Below are positions 20,043 to 32,488 of a stretch of 64,000 nt of DNA, one piece after another; within the stretch, counting starts at the first letter, position 1, and the number at the start of each line of letters is the position of its first letter. The translations under genes were made by a program, and so were the position numbers. The stretch is from assembly GCA_905331475.1 (NCBI GenBank), contig CAJNYU010002318.1, positions 1 through 64,000 of the forward strand, in the 5' to 3' direction. Below the pieces are notes generated by a model. That model had not been told where the DNA came from, did not search any database, and was given only the letters and a program-made list of their open reading frames with translations. Origin of the DNA: Rotaria socialis. Taxonomy: Eukaryota; Rotifera; Eurotatoria; Philodinida; Philodinidae.

Positions 20043-23000
20043 ATGATTTTATTTTGGTTTACAAATTTTAGTGTGTCCATGGATGGCGATCAAGTTCCAT
20101 GCCAATTCAAGAATTTACAGCTAAAACCAAATGCAGCTTGTAGAATTTACGAGAATATACGAGCAAAATTAGTATCGGCCAAAACGAATAAAAACGTTCC
20201 ATTAGAAAAATCTGATATCGAACAAACGAGCAGTTATGATCGTAAACTAGCATATTTTATACGATTTCATCTGCGTGATATATTGACAAGTGATTATCGT
20301 CAAGTTTGGTTTAATATTCAGACGAAAGCACTTGAGGATATTGAAGATCGTACTCAAATTATAAAGCAAACATCTGATGATATTGTCGTAGTTTATAGCT
20401 TGGGAGCCATGCTCTCATACGATGTTTTTACTGGACATATAAATGAGCGAACTCTCGCTAATATTTACGTTCAAAAATTTCCTAAAGCAATTAAATTAGA
20501 AACGGCAACATATCATTTGACAGTTCATTTCAAAAACATTGATTCACAAATTTTAATCAATCATTCAACGAGTGATAACTCAATTCAAGTTATTTTTATG
20601 CTGAAAGCGCCACCAACCTTTGTAAGAAAGGGAGAAACAAAAAAGTGGTAAGATATTTTTATTATATAAAGAACTTGGCTATTAGCTTGCATATGATTCA
20701 GTTTCTAATATTTCACTATGATCAAAAAGGTGTGTCAAAATTTTAATTGGTTCTTTTCATAGACAAATATATAAAAACAAATTTTTTCTGAAAGAATGTT
20801 GATTGTATCGGGATTCGTTATTTTCTCTCGCCTTTTCTGCTTCGAACATTTTTTAAACAAGTAAATGGAAAACAAAAAACATAATAGCTCAGAATATGAA
20901 TGTATCAATGTGAAAGGGCCATTTTGCTTTTGTTTACTGATTCGATACATAATAAATATTTATTAAAAATTCCATATAAAAATAAGAAACTGTCTAACAA
21001 TGAACGAAATCCAAATTAGTCATTGGCATGAAATGTCAATGCATTAGGCATAGGCATTACTAATAATTTCTTCAGTTAGGAACCAAAGAAAACGGTGCTC
21101 ATAGATCTTAATTCTATATTTCAAATTGAATAAAGACTGCTATAGATAAAAACTTCTAGAAACATAAATCTAAAAAGGCTAGAATGAGCACACACAAAAA
21201 CTCTATGCACGCTATTTTCACGGATTTGAAATACACAACACAATGCGATAGTTGTTGTTGTTGTTAGTCACAAGGAAGATTTTTATTCTAATTATTAAGG
21301 AGCACAATTTTTCACTGAATTTTTAGTTAATACTTTAAAAATGAAATTAGCGTAATATTCTATATTTTAAAGCGAGATCTGAGGGTACGAGTGTAGATTG
21401 TTCGAATCTCCATCCGTATACCCTGTCCTAACCGAAAATAGTGCTAAGAATATAATAAAACTATTAATCTGATTTGTACACTTCTAGCGATCATGTTCAA
21501 TTCATGAATAATCTACCACTATGTAGTGATTTACTTGTACGATTTTTTCCGGCCCATACAGCATGGAATTTTTTACGTAATTTACCCATTGCTGGATATT
21601 CTCGCAGAGCATCTGATGATATATTTCATATAAATTTTTCTTTATTTCGTTGGCAAAAAGATTCGAGTAGTCTTAATTCAATGTCTATGCCAACATGTGC
21701 ATCTAATTCAGATTCGTATGGCATTGAAATGCTTTGGTCATTGGGCTATTTATTTCAAGATAAATACAATGAAGATTCTCAATCAATATTTGGTAATCGA
21801 CAAAAAGATTCATACAATTTATGTTGTAAACTCTGGCGTAACTTAAAACAGAATCATTGCTATGGAATTAAGGATGCATTTAATGATACAGCTTCAATAA
21901 CGGGTCAAACAACTTCGAATATATCATCAAATCTAACCGAAGTGATATTTGCTATAATAACACCAAACCGTATTGAATATCAACCTAAACAAATGACACG
22001 ATGCTATCGAGCATTTGACTTGTATCCTGCAGAGAATTGGTTACTTGTTCACATACGTGATTACAACGGAATAGATAAAGTTAATCATTTAGATTTACAA
22101 ACGAGAGTACGTTTTAGAAATTTGATGATAAAAGGTATTCCTCGTGGTAAACGTTATTTTAAATATTTTGGATCATCGGGCAGTCAAATGAATGATCAGG
22201 CTGGTTGGTTTTTATCACTTCCTCCCAATGAAACCATAGAATCAGCACGACAAAGAATCGGTGATTTGTCGAAAATATTCAACGTATCGACTTATATTTC
22301 ACGAGTTGGTCTTTACCTAACAACATTGAAATCGCAAGGGGTAATAATTGACAAAAAAAATCGGATTCCGAGTTATCATTTTCATTAAATTTCTAAAAGA
22401 TTGTTGTGAAATCTAGATCAATTTAACTTATATACCTGAGTCAAACGACAACAATGAAATGTCGTATTCAACAAGAGCATCTAATATATTTTCACGTTTG
22501 ACAGCGAGAGTCAGACGGCTGGTAAGACGAAGCTCTAAATAATAACTCGCTTTTCAGTAACTATTTTATTTAGTTTTATAAAACTGAAAATGTGACAATA
22601 CGGTACACGGCTACCATCATTAGAGATATTGAAAATGACGGATTTTGTTTCACTGATGGATGTGGTAAAATTTCGCTTGGTCTTGCCAAACAGATTGCGC
22701 AAAGCATGGGCATTGGAATTCACCAAAAAGTAATTTATTTTTATATATTATGAATTTAACTCACATTATTAGACTTTAGTCTGATATACCATCAGCTTTT
22801 CAAGTTCGAATAGCTGGATGCAAGGGAATGCTATCGATTGATCCTGAATCGAAATCAAATGAATTCTATATTAAAGTTCGCAAAAGTATGGTCAAATTCG
22901 ACAGTGATGATTGGACGCTGTATGTAGTTGACCATTCTCGACCTAGTAACCAGTTCTTGAATAATTGAATTTTTTGCACATACTCAATTCGTTGTTTTAA

Positions 23001-24291
23001 ATATTTTTATAGTGCCATTGAGCTTGAATAATCAAGTTATTCGATTATTGAGTGATCTAGGCAATAGTAATGGCGTATTTGAATCGATTCAAATGGATTG
23101 TATTGATCGAAAAGAGTTTTGGCATCCACCAGCACACTGCTATTTGAATGCGCTAGATTCTCTTGATCAGTCGAAAATAAACGAAATGCAAATCAAATAT
23201 AAAAATGCGTAAGCTTTATACAAAGAATATTAGATGAACAATAATGTGTATATGATTGAGATTTGAAGGAAAAATTTTCTTATTCGGAACAAAATTCCAT
23301 TGCCATTAAACGAAGCTCGAAATCTATTTGGTATCGCCGATGAAACTGGAATATTAAAACCAGGAGAATGCTTCATTCAATATCGTAGCCTAAAAGATTC
23401 GTCAACGTTTGACCAATATGTAGTAGTAACAGGTATAGATTTTTATGTTTCATAATTCTATCAATCAATTGAATCATCTTTGTAGGTACTGTGTTAGCAA
23501 CTAAAAATCCATGTCTCTATCCTGGAGATATCCGTAAACTCAAAGCAGTGGATGTACCAAAGTTGAAGTCTTGTATACGTGACTGTATTGTATTTTCTAG
23601 TCAGGGCCGTCGACCTAGTTTCAATGAAATGGCTGGATCTGATCTCGATGGAGATCAATATTGGGTTTATTGGGGTGATAGATTTCGAGTAGACGTAGAG
23701 ATTGAACCATTATTGTATCCATCGACTAAGAAAGCTTTTTCCGATAGAATTACCGATGATCTCATCGTAGATCATGTACTTAATACATTTACGGACACAG
23801 CACCCGGTATTATCGCTAATACACATTCAGTCATTGGTGACAAGCACTCCGCTGGCACATTTTCGAAAGAATGTGTAGAATGTGCCAAGCTCTTCGCGCG
23901 AGCAATCGATGCACGCAAAACTGGTGAAAATATTAATATGACCCGTATTAAAGAACTTAAAGAGAAGTATGGGCAAACTTATCCAGGGTGGATGATGAAA
24001 TTTGACAAACCGATTATGGATCCACCAAGTACATCAATTAATGAAATTCTTCACCGGAAAGCTCAAGAAGCATGGATAGATCCAAACACCTATAACGATA
24101 TTCTGCGATATTTTCCACTAGTGCAAAATCCTGCGGATTTAGTGGCAATTGATCTTGATGAATCAGATAGACCTTTAGAACAACAACGTACTGAAGATAA
24201 TTCAAGCGGTTGTTGCTGTTTATGCGTTTGCATAATCATCATCATCATAGTTATCGTCGTGGTATTCTTACCTTATAAAAAGAAAATTTGA
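20043..24291 (+). CDS. Eukaryotic RNA-dependent RNA polymerase (RDR/QDE-1 type) with C-terminal membrane tail
   Basis: Cellular RdRPs copy RNA into dsRNA that feeds Dicer and small-RNA silencing. Exons: 20043-20647, 21488-22340, 22574-22729, 22780-22945, 23013-23208, 23269-23432, 23486-24291; all junctions keep phase, giving 981 aa. Family blocks appear in order: ITPNRIEYQP, a KRYFKYFGSS region, FCFTDGCGKISLGLA, PSAFQVRIAGCKG, IADETGILKPGE, then the catalytic loop GSDLDGDQYWVYW with the three Asp at about residues 766-770. All are intact, so it is probably active. The C-terminus is unusual: about 200 residues after the catalytic loop it ends in GCCCLCVC, a long Ile/Val run and PYKKKI, a probable tail anchor with palmitoylatable Cys. 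The protein is shorter than most RDRs. The start could instead be the ATG at 20079 or an upstream exon. Intron 1 is 840 nt; the other introns are about 50-230 nt. Confidence 0.92.
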
Positions 24292-24887
24292 ACTACATGT
24301 AGATTGCTGAACTTAACTTTTATACCTATATTATAAAAATAAATATTTCTAGCTACACTAAATATTACTATACATCGTAGAATATGAAAAATAGCCCAAC
24401 AACAATCGCTTTCTATTTCTTATCCAGTAGATTTGCCACTCGTTATACTCGACGAGTTTGATCTAATATTGAATTTTCAAAGTTCAATATTCCTCTCTAG
24501 AATCCTTTCATATTCTGGAGCCAAACCCAGAGTTATTGAGATTCAAACTATCATAAACAGATTCTTACGATCTGACGGACATATAAGTCTAACTCTATCA
24601 ACAATTACGCTTTTACAATTATTTGATAAGAAGATGTGGATTTTGCATGAAATGCTTTGCAAATGAATATAAGCACCGTCTGATGAAAATTGGCTTCGTA
24701 ACCCTTAAAACAGCTTTTCTTTAAAAATTATCTTACGTAAGTAAATTATGAAAAGATAGGTCTGGTACGAATTGACGATTAATTTAACCAGAATTTTATT
24801 TTCCATACGAATATTCAAGAAATATTAGACATCATTTTTTTTCTCTATAATTAATAAAATACACACGATAAGTAGCATAGTGAGAGT
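24292..24887. other. Convergent intergenic spacer
   Basis: 3' ends of the RdRP (+) and acyltransferase (-) genes face each other here. A 77-codon open frame at 24433-24666 has no recognisable features. Confidence 0.45.
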
Positions 24888-26255
24888 TTATTTCTTTATA
24901 TTTTCAAAATTTTCACTCATATCGTTTTTAATTGAATTAATGAAATTGTCTTTCAAATTTTTTTCTATTCGAAATACAACTTCAGCTCCATTTCTATCAC
25001 TTGGCAGCCATTCATTCTCATTATACACTGGATTTTGACGAAATACTCGTAAATAAAATGTACCTGACCAACCTGTATGAAATCGGCATCTATCTTTATA
25101 ACCAAAGTCAACTAAATTCGCCCAATCATATCTTAAATTTGAATTGACAATAATTTCATTTGGAAAAAATCCTAAATCAGCGAGTTGATTATTATGAATC
25201 ATTTTTCTCATGGCATCATCAGCAGTTGCTAACGAACGTTCAAGATAGTTAGGGTCACGTGATTTAATAATCGATTGACGAATTGTTTTGGCAATATTTG
25301 ATAATGAATATGAATCTTCAAAATTATCTGATAACATCAAAAATACTGCATTACTTATTTGACCGTATGAAGCAATCGAATCGGATACACCACGAAAATT
25401 GATTGATGTTTTTGTACGTAGAATATGACGTTCATCATTATTAGGATAACAATATGTATTCAAGGTAAGAATAATATAAGCTGTTAGTGCATCGTGCATT
25501 GTTATATTGTTCTCTTCGCTAGCTAGACTTTGTAATTTGACAAGTTGTTCACTAGAAAAAATTAAATTAACTTGATCGTAAAGTTCTTGATCAACCATAA
25601 ATTTTTTCCACATCACTTCGAAAGGTTTAGCATCTAGAAAATGTTTCATACTAGATAAAAAACAAGGATTAGCATCATCAGATTTCCATAAACGTCGTTC
25701 AAATATTGGTAATGGCTCAGCAGGTTCCATTTGTTGATATAAACGAGAGAGTGTATTTAAAAATCTTAAACAAGAATCAGCATCACCTAATTCATGTGCC
25801 CAACTTATACCTAATATCCATTCATTACTTTGTATAATATGAGTTAGTTTGAATCGTACAAGGGGTTCATTTTCTGTATTATCAAATAGTTTTGATACTT
25901 GTACTTCGTCAATATATGGCGAAAGAGAATTTTTGCAAAAATCTATCACTACATTTGAATCAAATGGCCATCGAATTAAATCATTATTTCTAACTAATGT
26001 CACTGGTATCGGATTATCAGACATTTCAATAATATAATGTTCGCCATCATCTAAACGAAAACGGCCAGCAACTACAGACCACAACGAAAGCGTACGACTC
26101 AGTGCTTCAATGAAACAATCAATATTGATTTCCGAAGGATAAACAAACACATTATCGATACGTGCCATTTTCCATAGATCGAGACCAGCTATTTCTAGAC
26201 GACGATTATTACCTGCTGGTGAAGCAGGATAAATGAGAAAAACAGTTGATGCCAT
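24888..26255 (-). CDS. BAHD-type acyl-CoA-dependent acyltransferase (455 aa)
   Basis: Single exon; ATG at 26253-26255. It has the two signatures of the transferase family (PF02458): the catalytic HXXXD as HELGD (residues 154-158, in SWAHELGDADS) and a DFGWG-like structural motif as DFGYK (383-387). It is of normal family length, with the usual early segment in which acceptor and substrate halves are set up (VVAGRFRLDDG). BAHD enzymes move an acyl group from acyl-CoA to alcohols or amines, mostly in plant and fungal secondary metabolism. The substrate here is unknown. There is no signal peptide, so it should be cytosolic. An intronless BAHD gene among intron-rich animal genes suggests horizontal acquisition; its codon use is AT-rich like its neighbours, so any transfer would be old. 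The altered fifth and fourth positions of DFGWG are worth noting. Confidence 0.85.
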   Translation of the reverse strand: MASTVFLIYPASPAGNNRRLEIAGLDLWKMARIDNVFVYPSEINIDCFIEALSRTLSLWSVVAGRFRLDDGEHYIIEMSDNPIPVTLVRNNDLIRWPFDSNVVIDFCKNSLSPYIDEVQVSKLFDNTENEPLVRFKLTHIIQSNEWILGISWAHELGDADSCLRFLNTLSRLYQQMEPAEPLPIFERRLWKSDDANPCFLSSMKHFLDAKPFEVMWKKFMVDQELYDQVNLIFSSEQLVKLQSLASEENNITMHDALTAYIILTLNTYCYPNNDERHILRTKTSINFRGVSDSIASYGQISNAVFLMLSDNFEDSYSLSNIAKTIRQSIIKSRDPNYLERSLATADDAMRKMIHNNQLADLGFFPNEIIVNSNLRYDWANLVDFGYKDRCRFHTGWSGTFYLRVFRQNPVYNENEWLPSDRNGAEVVFRIEKNLKDNFINSIKNDMSENFENIKK

Positions 26256-27809
26256 TTGAATTCAATCGTCCAATTAAAAAATAAATGATAACTTTTATGA
26301 TAGGGTACACACTTTTTTATAGATCTGTACTGTAATTTTGTAATATTGAAACCAGTCTTCGAAAGAATATCTTATTTAGTATCATGACGCGCATTTATTT
26401 TTATCTTCAATTGCAAATGTATCTTATGACATCAGTACGGTTAAATATAGATATTAAGACACTCAAATAGAACAAGTGTTTCATAGAGGGCGTTTGTCAT
26501 ATAGTCTGCACACTAACTAACTAACGGGTTATTTTTTATGGCTAGATCTTATGTTTCGGAGAAGATTTGTTTTTGAATATGACACACTAAATTGAAAAAA
26601 GTCTAATATCTTCTACCAGTCAACTATATCCTTTTAGCAGCCAAGATTCGAAAGCGAAATTTCGAACCTAGAGTTTATTCCTTTGATGCAACTTTTTATT
26701 TGTTATAAGCTAGCTGAAAATTTTAAGAACTAAATTTGATATTCAGGTCAAATTAGAGTTCACATGTTTCTTCCAATCGATAATGATTCGTCAATCAAAG
26801 AAAAATAAAGCGTTGTTAACAATTTCTATTGCCATGAAACCATTGGAAATCAAAATGATTTTGACCTTTGATGTCAATGGCAAAAAAAATATATTGAATC
26901 ATATATACTCTAGAGAAATTCTTTTGGTGAAAATGACTGATCTCTAGGTACTATACAGTTTAAATCTTCAAAAGAATATATCCGTAGGTTAGCATAGTTT
27001 AGTTTTTCGCTGAAAACAAATAGTTCGTAAAATGCATAGTAATTCTGTGTAGTGTTGTTTTTAACACTGCCTACAAATATTCTATGTATTCTACTTTACG
27101 GATGTGTGATTACAACGAAAATCACTAAAGCAAAGCTTTTTCTGCATTGAACCATTTATCATGTATATAACACATGTTAAACTTTCTCCCTAACGTATCA
27201 ATTATCTGTGAATATTTTTTGTCTCATGTCGTAGTGAAAACAAAAAAGGGATACGAGATTCATCGAAAAACAGTCCTAGTTTTATTTATGTTTCTATCCC
27301 TTCGTATTAGTGAAAAAAGAGAGAAAAAATTGCTATAGATTAATTTTAGAAAGAAAATATTTAGTCTGATAAAACATTAGGGTTCATATTTTCAGTCATC
27401 GATGCATCTGATACGTGCGAAAAATATTTTTCTATTCACTGACTTGTTTACTGTCATGACACTCAATGATTTCATCATTCCTCTAGTAATAATCTCAATC
27501 AAATAAAATACAGTTTCCTTTCAAAATTAGAAAATAACTAGAAATAAATATTTTAACCATGGTCATTACAAAATATGTTTCCTATGACTGTTAAGAAACA
27601 ATTTCAATTCCTGAAATGATATTTAATATGCATTGCATGATTATTATAATGTGATGTTTTTATGAAAACAAAATGTAACAGTCAATATATTACAATCAGA
27701 TAATGTCATTACAGTTTTTTAAGAAATAGTTTATTTAATTTTCACTACTGGTCTTTGATAAATCTCTGGTAAAAAAACTATACATCAAAGTACAAAATAT
27801 GGTATCCAT
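26256..27809. other. Non-coding, no gene seen
   Basis: Upstream region of the acyltransferase gene and downstream region of the tau/MAP gene; AT-rich, nothing recognisable. Confidence 0.5.
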
Positions 27810-28369
27810 TTATTCAACAAATCCACAGTCGACACGTGGTGGCACATGACTAAAGTCAAGTTTTTCATCGCGAATCGCTATATTTTCACCACCGGCTGGT
27901 TTATAATCAATATTAGCCATTGAATCAACTTTCGATTGAGCATTCCATTGTAATTTTTCTGATTTTACGTTAACACGTGGTGCCGGAGGAGCCCAACTAG
28001 CATTCGCTAATGAATTTATTTTTGGTGATGCTTGCCATTGTTTAGGCTGATCGAGAATAGCCACTTGACCACCACCAGGACGATAATCACGATTCGATAA
28101 GGAACCTACTTTTGCTGAAACATTCTTATAGTTGCCATCGATTTCCGAACGAATTTCAATATCATTTCGTTTAGGTGCCCACCATAATTTGCGTTGCTAA
28201 AATAGAATCTTAGTTTTGTTTAAAAAAAAAAAACAAATAATCAATGAAATGTTTTTTTTTGTAATTTGTATACCCTTTTCTCACTATCTTCGGAAGTTCT
28301 TCTTGTGGCTTTTGATGGCATCTTATTTGAAACGATTGGAGCTGGTTTTTTTGTTGCCGTAGTACTCAT
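27810..28369 (-). CDS. Tau/MAP2/MAP4-like microtubule-binding repeat protein (160 aa)
   Basis: Exon 1 is 28369-28274 (MSTTATKKPAPIVSNK...), exon 2 is 28196-27810; the 77-nt intron is in phase 0. Exon 2 carries three tubulin-binding repeats of tau type. Repeat 1 has KVGSLSNRDYRPGGGQVAI, repeat 2 has KINSLANASWAPPAPRVNV, repeat 3 has KVDSMANIDYKPAGGENIAI followed by RDEKLDF. The PGGG of vertebrate tau is exact in repeat 1 and altered in the others. The N-terminus is short, basic and rich in Lys, Pro and Ser. The protein should bind along microtubules. It is a minimal version: animal tau/MAP proteins usually carry a long projection domain that is absent here. An upstream alternative exon cannot be excluded. 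Confidence 0.85.
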
Positions 28370-29268
28370 TACTATTGTTATATATTAATGAGGTAGTATT
28401 ACGAGAGATTTATTGTGTCTCAATAAGAAGCGAACAAAACGTCTCAAAGTCAATGTGTTTGTTAAGTGTTGACGAGGTGCACTCGTTGTTGGAAGCTATC
28501 GTTGGGCGTTAAACGTTTGCTTTTTTTATTATGTTCGATGTTTTGTTTGATGTTATTGGTTGCTGATGTACACGTTTCGTTATAAATGTCGTTTTCCGAT
28601 GACGATGAAGAAACAAACGCGAGCATCTAATGTTTGTTGTAATGCATTAAGTGTTAAAACATGTGTACGATGTGTCGGTTTTTTATTTTCACTTAACTAA
28701 TGGATAGAAAGAGAAGAAAAAGACTGTCGGTCTGAAGCACATTCGTTAAATTGTCGATGAACGGTGTAATGCCATCAAATAGAAACGTTTGTTGTTGTTA
28801 TTTGTACAAGTAGAATAAAAGAATCTTTCAATTGTTGTTATTTCTTTTTATGAATAAATAAAAAAGAAAAGCGAAAAGAATTGACAGAACGATAGAAACA
28901 AATCGAGTGTTATTGTGATCGAAAATCATCGCTTAGATAAAGACGCAATAGAAGTTCAAATCAATATATATATATATATATACTGCAGAAAGATAAGTGC
29001 TCTCAATAAAAAGAATATATACCAAACCGTTGTCTTTTCTTGGTAAGAATTCACAGTACAAATGCAAGTCGATAAATTTAACAATGACAACGATTGAATT
29101 TTAGGTCTGTTGAAATTTTTACAGCTTAGTATTTTCAGCAGTTATATGAGTATTTATCGACTCGTTCACTCTGAAGATAAGCGAAAGTATTATGAGAAAA
29201 AACGGCATATGTTTATATTTATCCATAATAAAAACAAGCGTTAAAGAAACGCTTTTGATTCAATAGAA
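28370..29268. other. Divergent intergenic region; (TA)n near 28968-28982
   Basis: Holds the promoters of the tau/MAP gene (-) and the secreted Cys-rich gene (+). A short TA repeat is the only feature seen. Confidence 0.45.
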
Positions 29269-29775
29269 ATGACGCTTATGAAAAGTTTGCTTCTTATTAA
29301 TATTATTTTTATTTCGCAAACTATTGAAGATCAACTATCGGAAAATGTTAAATTAAATGTAGCAGACAGTTGGTGTTGTAAAATCGAGCCTCCAATCGAA
29401 ACAATATCACAAACTCGACAAATAACATATTATGTGAAAAAAAGAATTCAACAATTGTTAATTTTCTTATTTACGTATTTTATTTAGGTACTTCGACATG
29501 AACGCCACAAATGTGGATACTACGGATGTGGTGTTCTCAATTTGGGCCGATGTACTAAATGGTGTTCAGAAACTTGGACTGAAGCGGTAGATGGTGTTGA
29601 AAATTATTTAGTGAATAAAACTCTTCCTTGTCCTAAGAATCAACGTCAATGTTGTCCTAATCATATTTTTATTATGGGCCATTGTCTGTCATTTGCAGAA
29701 GTTCATGATAATCAAAATTTATTAATGGAATTGAATGAATTAAACATTGTTATGTCAGGTCCTATCGACATTTGA
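29269..29775 (+). CDS. Small secreted cysteine-rich protein, family unknown (150 aa)
   Basis: Two exons, 29269-29433 and 29488-29775, with a 54-nt intron (GTGAAA...TTTAG) in phase 0. The ATG is followed by a signal peptide (LLLINIIFISQT). The mature part has ten Cys: a CC pair near the N-terminus, HKCGYYGCG, GRCTKWC, LPC, RQCC and GHC. One N-glycosylation site (NKT) is visible. The even number of Cys and the secretion signal point to a disulfide-bonded extracellular protein. I do not recognise the family and assign no function. Confidence 0.7.
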
Positions 29776-31064
29776 AATAGAAAATGAATACATCGAGGAG
29801 ATTTTTATGTTGCTATCTACACTCTTCAACATGAAAATGAAATAAAAAATAATGAACACAAATATAATAATAGATTCTGTGAATTTTCTGGAGTTACTCC
29901 AGTTGATGATAGTGCTTGAGTTGTCATAAGGGAATAAGGCAGATAAACTGTAGATGAAATGATAATTGTTAAGTTTAGCGGTGATAATGAATTTCCAATT
30001 TTTATTTTGCGACTATAAATTGTATTACTTTGATAAAGTACCTGAAATATATGTTATAAAGGATAAAAATCAAGAGTATCTCAAGTCAATTTTAAACGCG
30101 TTGCATTCTAGCGAATAGCTACTGTAATCTGTATCCCGAATAGATTTTTTGGTGATATATGAAATTATCATCTCAAAATCTTAAGAAATACATCTCGACA
30201 AGCTGTATTCGATGATCTTGGCAAGATGCTATACTGAGAGAACTTGCACAATATAGCTAAAATTTTATAAATCTTCCAAAGGGAAAAGTCGCCACACCAA
30301 AAGAAGACGAACTTTGATAGAAAATATAACAGAGAACTATGTCTATATTATCATATAATCAACATATCAGCAATATCGCTTCTTTAAAATGAAATAAAGA
30401 TCTGTAAGTACATATAAATCTAGTTTGAGATATACTTTTGGGATCCTCTGTATTTATCATTCTTATCAAACTGACTTACTTTTTTATCTATTCATCTTGT
30501 TTTGATTGTTAGATATCTTTCAAACAATAATGAGTCATTTTCTATCAAAACTTTGCTTTGCTCTGTAAAATTCCTAATTCTACGTTCCGAGCCGAATGTG
30601 TACAATAGTAGATCGTTTACAGAAATTCACGGTAAAAAATAGTTTGATTTTTTTCCGTCAAAATATTGGCTGTGAAAATAAATTTTATTGATTCTCATCG
30701 TTCTACCTACTCTACGAAAAATCTACAAATCCTCTGTCAATATTAGTTCGTCTTTCGATGCACAAGATTCTATGCATTAATAGACAGAAATTTTATCCTA
30801 AGGTGAAAATACTTCCAAGTTACTTGTAGCAATCACATCGCTGCCCGAGAAAAGGTACTGTGCCATCTCAAAATCGATTTCTTAGAACAAGAATCAACCA
30901 GTTCGAAACAGAAAGTCTTGATTCAAAAGTGAAAATACAAATAATAAAAAAGTTATAGGCTTTTAGCTATGCAATTGACTAAGTGCAAGACTGCATGAAT
31001 ATAAAAACGAGTTTGCTTTTCTTGCAAGAAAAAAATGATGAATTTTAAAATAGTTTCAGAACTT
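29776..31064. other. Non-coding, no gene seen
   Basis: Convergent spacer between the Cys-rich gene (+) and the carboxypeptidase gene (-); AT-rich, nothing recognisable. Confidence 0.5.
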
Positions 31065-32488
31065 CTAGAATATCATTTCTATCTTAACTTCCCCTCGAGT
31101 TTTCTTAAAATCGATTTCAATTACCTTCAAAGTATAAGTTCCAGGTAATAATATTCTCCAAAATTCACCTAATGGCGTCACGTTAACAACAGGCTGCCTA
31201 TTGTCAATCATGACTTGAGTCGATGGTATTGGTTTTGAATATTCATTCAGTATTAAGCCTTTCACACCTAAACTACAATCTTGAGACAAACTAGAAGTTG
31301 TTCTTTCTTAAAAATCCAAACCTCGTTGTGCTTGGAATAAATGTTGAAGCATTGCATCACGATTGTAATTCCAATAACTAGCAAGAAGATTACCGCCGGG
31401 ATATTTACAGCATGATATTTCCATTGTTAATTCTATCGTACCATAATTCAAATAGCCATAATCTTGCATACCACCAATCACCTCATACCAATCAGCGCCA
31501 CGTGTAACAAAAGCCGTATCGATGAATTCACTTAAGCAATTTTCATTTACTTCTTGTGTTAGGTTAATATAACTTCGTGCTATCATTTGATAGATATCGT
31601 CATCATCACTTGCTGAATCTGATCCAACATCTATAGAAGAAAGAAAGAAAGAAAGAAAGCATTTAGTTTCAATCGTAAGATTCGATAATATCGTACAATA
31701 ACGATCATACGGTGTATTAATAACAAATGCGCCTCCATGATAATTAGCTGAAAGAACAAATGGTACTTTCGCGAGCCAAGACATGATTGCACTTGTTTCT
31801 GGTGCTCGAGTCGATGATTGAAGTGCAGCACCGTAATAATCAGGAAAATTTCGATTTAAATCAATATTATTTAAATTATATCTAAAATAGTTTCATATGA
31901 CAACAAGAAAAATGTCACTTGGTTATATTTTGTTTTTATTCCAGTACCTTCCCGTATTTGAAGTGCAATCACCAACGGACGATTGTTCTAAACCGTCAGG
32001 ATTCATCGATGGCATAATCCATATTCGAGTTCGATTCATTAATTGATTAGCTTGAGTATCATTAGATGTTAAAAGATAATCTACTAAATATAATAATACT
32101 TCTAATCCAACTACCTCATTTCCATGCATATTGGCTATATATTTAACTTCAGGTCGTAGCAATACGTGTTGATTTGGAGCATATGAACTTAGTGCCATAG
32201 CCCATAGAGATTTTCCTAAGTATGAATAGTTAAATACATAATTTTAATAATTATCTATACCTCCTTGTGATTTTCCTATTTCAACTAGGGATGCTTTTGT
32301 TGGATATTGAGCAGCTAAATCTTGAAGAATAGATGTCATCTCGGTATAGTTATGATAACGGTAATCAATGGCTTGATTGCCATAGATTACTGTTAATATT
32401 ATAAGATAATTAAATTGAAAATGAAACTAGAAATAATACGAAATAATCATCATATTTTTTAAACAAAATAGCAACGACTTTTTACCAT
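31065..32488 (-). CDS. M14 metallocarboxypeptidase, N/E subfamily (375 aa, secreted)
   Basis: Six exons on the minus strand: 32488-32486 (just the ATG), 32426-32261, 32215-31948, 31881-31703, 31630-31322, 31267-31065. Introns are 45-72 nt and all phases agree. Zinc ligands are visible as HGNE (in YIANMHGNEVVG) and the later His in SANYHGGAF. The substrate-binding LNRNFPD segment and the catalytic Glu in ELTMEISCCKYP are present. A transthyretin-like domain follows (RGVKGLILNEYSKPIP...GEFWRILLPGTYTL), typical of CPD/CPE/CPM. The protein starts with a signal peptide and has no C-terminal anchor, so it is probably secreted. It removes C-terminal basic residues in prohormone or peptide processing, by family. 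An apparent in-frame TAA near 31308 lies inside the last 54-nt intron and is not a defect. Intron 4 contains a GAAA repeat. Confidence 0.92.

Noticed and set aside
21366-21425. Possible tRNA (GTTCGAATC core)
   Set aside because: A small hairpin around GTTCG is present but there is no A box, no acceptor pairing and no anticodon arm; it is also inside intron 1 of the RdRP gene.
24433-24666. 77-codon open frame downstream of the RdRP gene
   Set aside because: No recognisable motif, no splice partner, low-complexity hydrophobic composition expected by chance in this DNA.
31308-31310. In-frame stop inside the carboxypeptidase gene suggesting a pseudogene
   Set aside because: It lies within a 54-nt GT-AG intron (31268-31321). 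Removing that intron restores the family's RGVKGLI junction and the correct frame.
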